DNA from: Candidatus Omnitrophota bacterium
GTDB taxonomy: Bacteria; Omnitrophota; Gorgyraeia; JACOVV01
Direction: 5' to 3'
Assembly (NCBI GenBank): GCA_023248175.1
Contig: JAHFFC010000066.1
Span: 1 to 5,712, forward strand
Length of the DNA stretch: 5,712 bases
Part shown: positions 5,501 to 5,712 of the stretch, in pieces
Position numbering within the stretch: the first letter of the stretch is position 1
How the letters are laid out: each line of letters opens with the position of its first letter
Program-made: the position numbers and the translations under genes
Notes under the pieces: generated by a model
Told to the model about the DNA's origin: nothing
The model's input: the letters and a program-made list of their open reading frames with translations, nothing else
Databases searched by the model: none

Positions 5501-5712
5501 ATGAATCGCTGGGTATCTAAAAGGATTGTCGTTACAGGCGGCGCCGGCTTTCTTGGGAGTCACTTAATAGAGAGATTAATCCTCCTTGGGTATAAAAATG
5601 TCTTTGTCCCCAGCATCAAACAGTATGATCTACGGGAAAAAGAAGCCATTGTCCGCCTCTACGAAGAGACAAAACCTGACGTCGTCATTCACTTAGCGGC
5701 AGTGGTCGGAGG
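5501..5712 (+). CDS. GDP-L-fucose synthase-like NAD(P)-dependent epimerase/reductase (3' end outside window)
   Basis: These are the first 70 codons of an extended short-chain dehydrogenase. The Rossmann glycine motif is RIVVTGGAGFLGSH (8-21), and there is a PDVVIHLAAVVG segment (59-70) at the edge. The HLAA-V-G wording and the YDLREKEAIVRLYEETKPD stretch before it resemble GDP-L-fucose synthase (fcl/wcaG), which converts GDP-4-keto-6-deoxy-mannose to GDP-L-fucose in the cytosol. Another NDP-sugar epimerase/dehydratase remains possible because the catalytic Tyr-Lys region lies outside. Starts in frame are ATG 5480, TTG 5489 and ATG 5501. I prefer 5501, since it gives MNRWVSKRIVVTGG with the usual short lead and fits the -10 box. 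The run AAGGGGGG (5471-5478) is too close to 5480 to serve it, but it could serve the TTG. The gene is divergent from asnB and probably belongs to the same polysaccharide locus. Confidence 0.8.
   Translation, partial: MNRWVSKRIVVTGGAGFLGSHLIERLILLGYKNVFVPSIKQYDLREKEAIVRLYEETKPDVVIHLAAVVG

Overview
The window is part of a bacterial surface-polysaccharide (O-antigen, capsule or exopolysaccharide) gene cluster. Base composition is intermediate, about 45-50% G+C by eye on sampled lines. All genes are on two divergent units that start from one short intergenic region near the right end. Bacterial-type promoter elements and the gene families point to a bacterium. I cannot name the phylum with confidence. 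Asparagine-synthase and glycosyltransferase clusters like this occur in many Gram-negative-type and uncultivated lineages.

Layout: from about 5430 leftward on the minus strand runs a tightly packed unit. Its order of transcription is asnB-like glutamine amidotransferase/synthetase (5430-3538, interrupted by one in-frame TAG), a GT4-type glycosyltransferase (3541-2423), a polyprenyl-phosphate-mannose-synthase-like GT2 enzyme (2436-1714), a second, conventional GT2 glycosyltransferase (1717-878), and a multi-pass GT-C (PMT/ArnT-like) membrane glycosyltransferase (881 to beyond the left edge). Three of the four junctions are 4-base ATGA overlaps and the fourth is a 14-base overlap, so one mRNA with translational coupling is likely. 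On the plus strand, a NAD(P)-dependent epimerase/reductase resembling GDP-L-fucose synthase begins at about 5501 and runs off the right edge.

How the genes may work together (inference): the GDP-fucose-synthase-like enzyme would make a nucleotide sugar. The GT4 and GT2 enzymes would add sugars on the cytoplasmic face. The Pol-P-Man-synthase-like enzyme would charge a polyprenyl phosphate with one sugar, and the GT-C enzyme would use that lipid-linked sugar on the far side of the membrane. The AsnB homologue may supply asparagine or amidate a sugar acid or other precursor of the polymer.

The most notable points are the single amber codon at position 71 of an otherwise intact 630-codon asnB, and a very compact divergent promoter region. 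There the two proposed -35 boxes abut, and both extended -10 boxes lie only 11 bases before an ATG, which predicts nearly leaderless mRNAs. I saw no RNA genes, mobile elements, CRISPR arrays or terminators. Coding sequence fills the window except for about 70 bases at 5431-5500.
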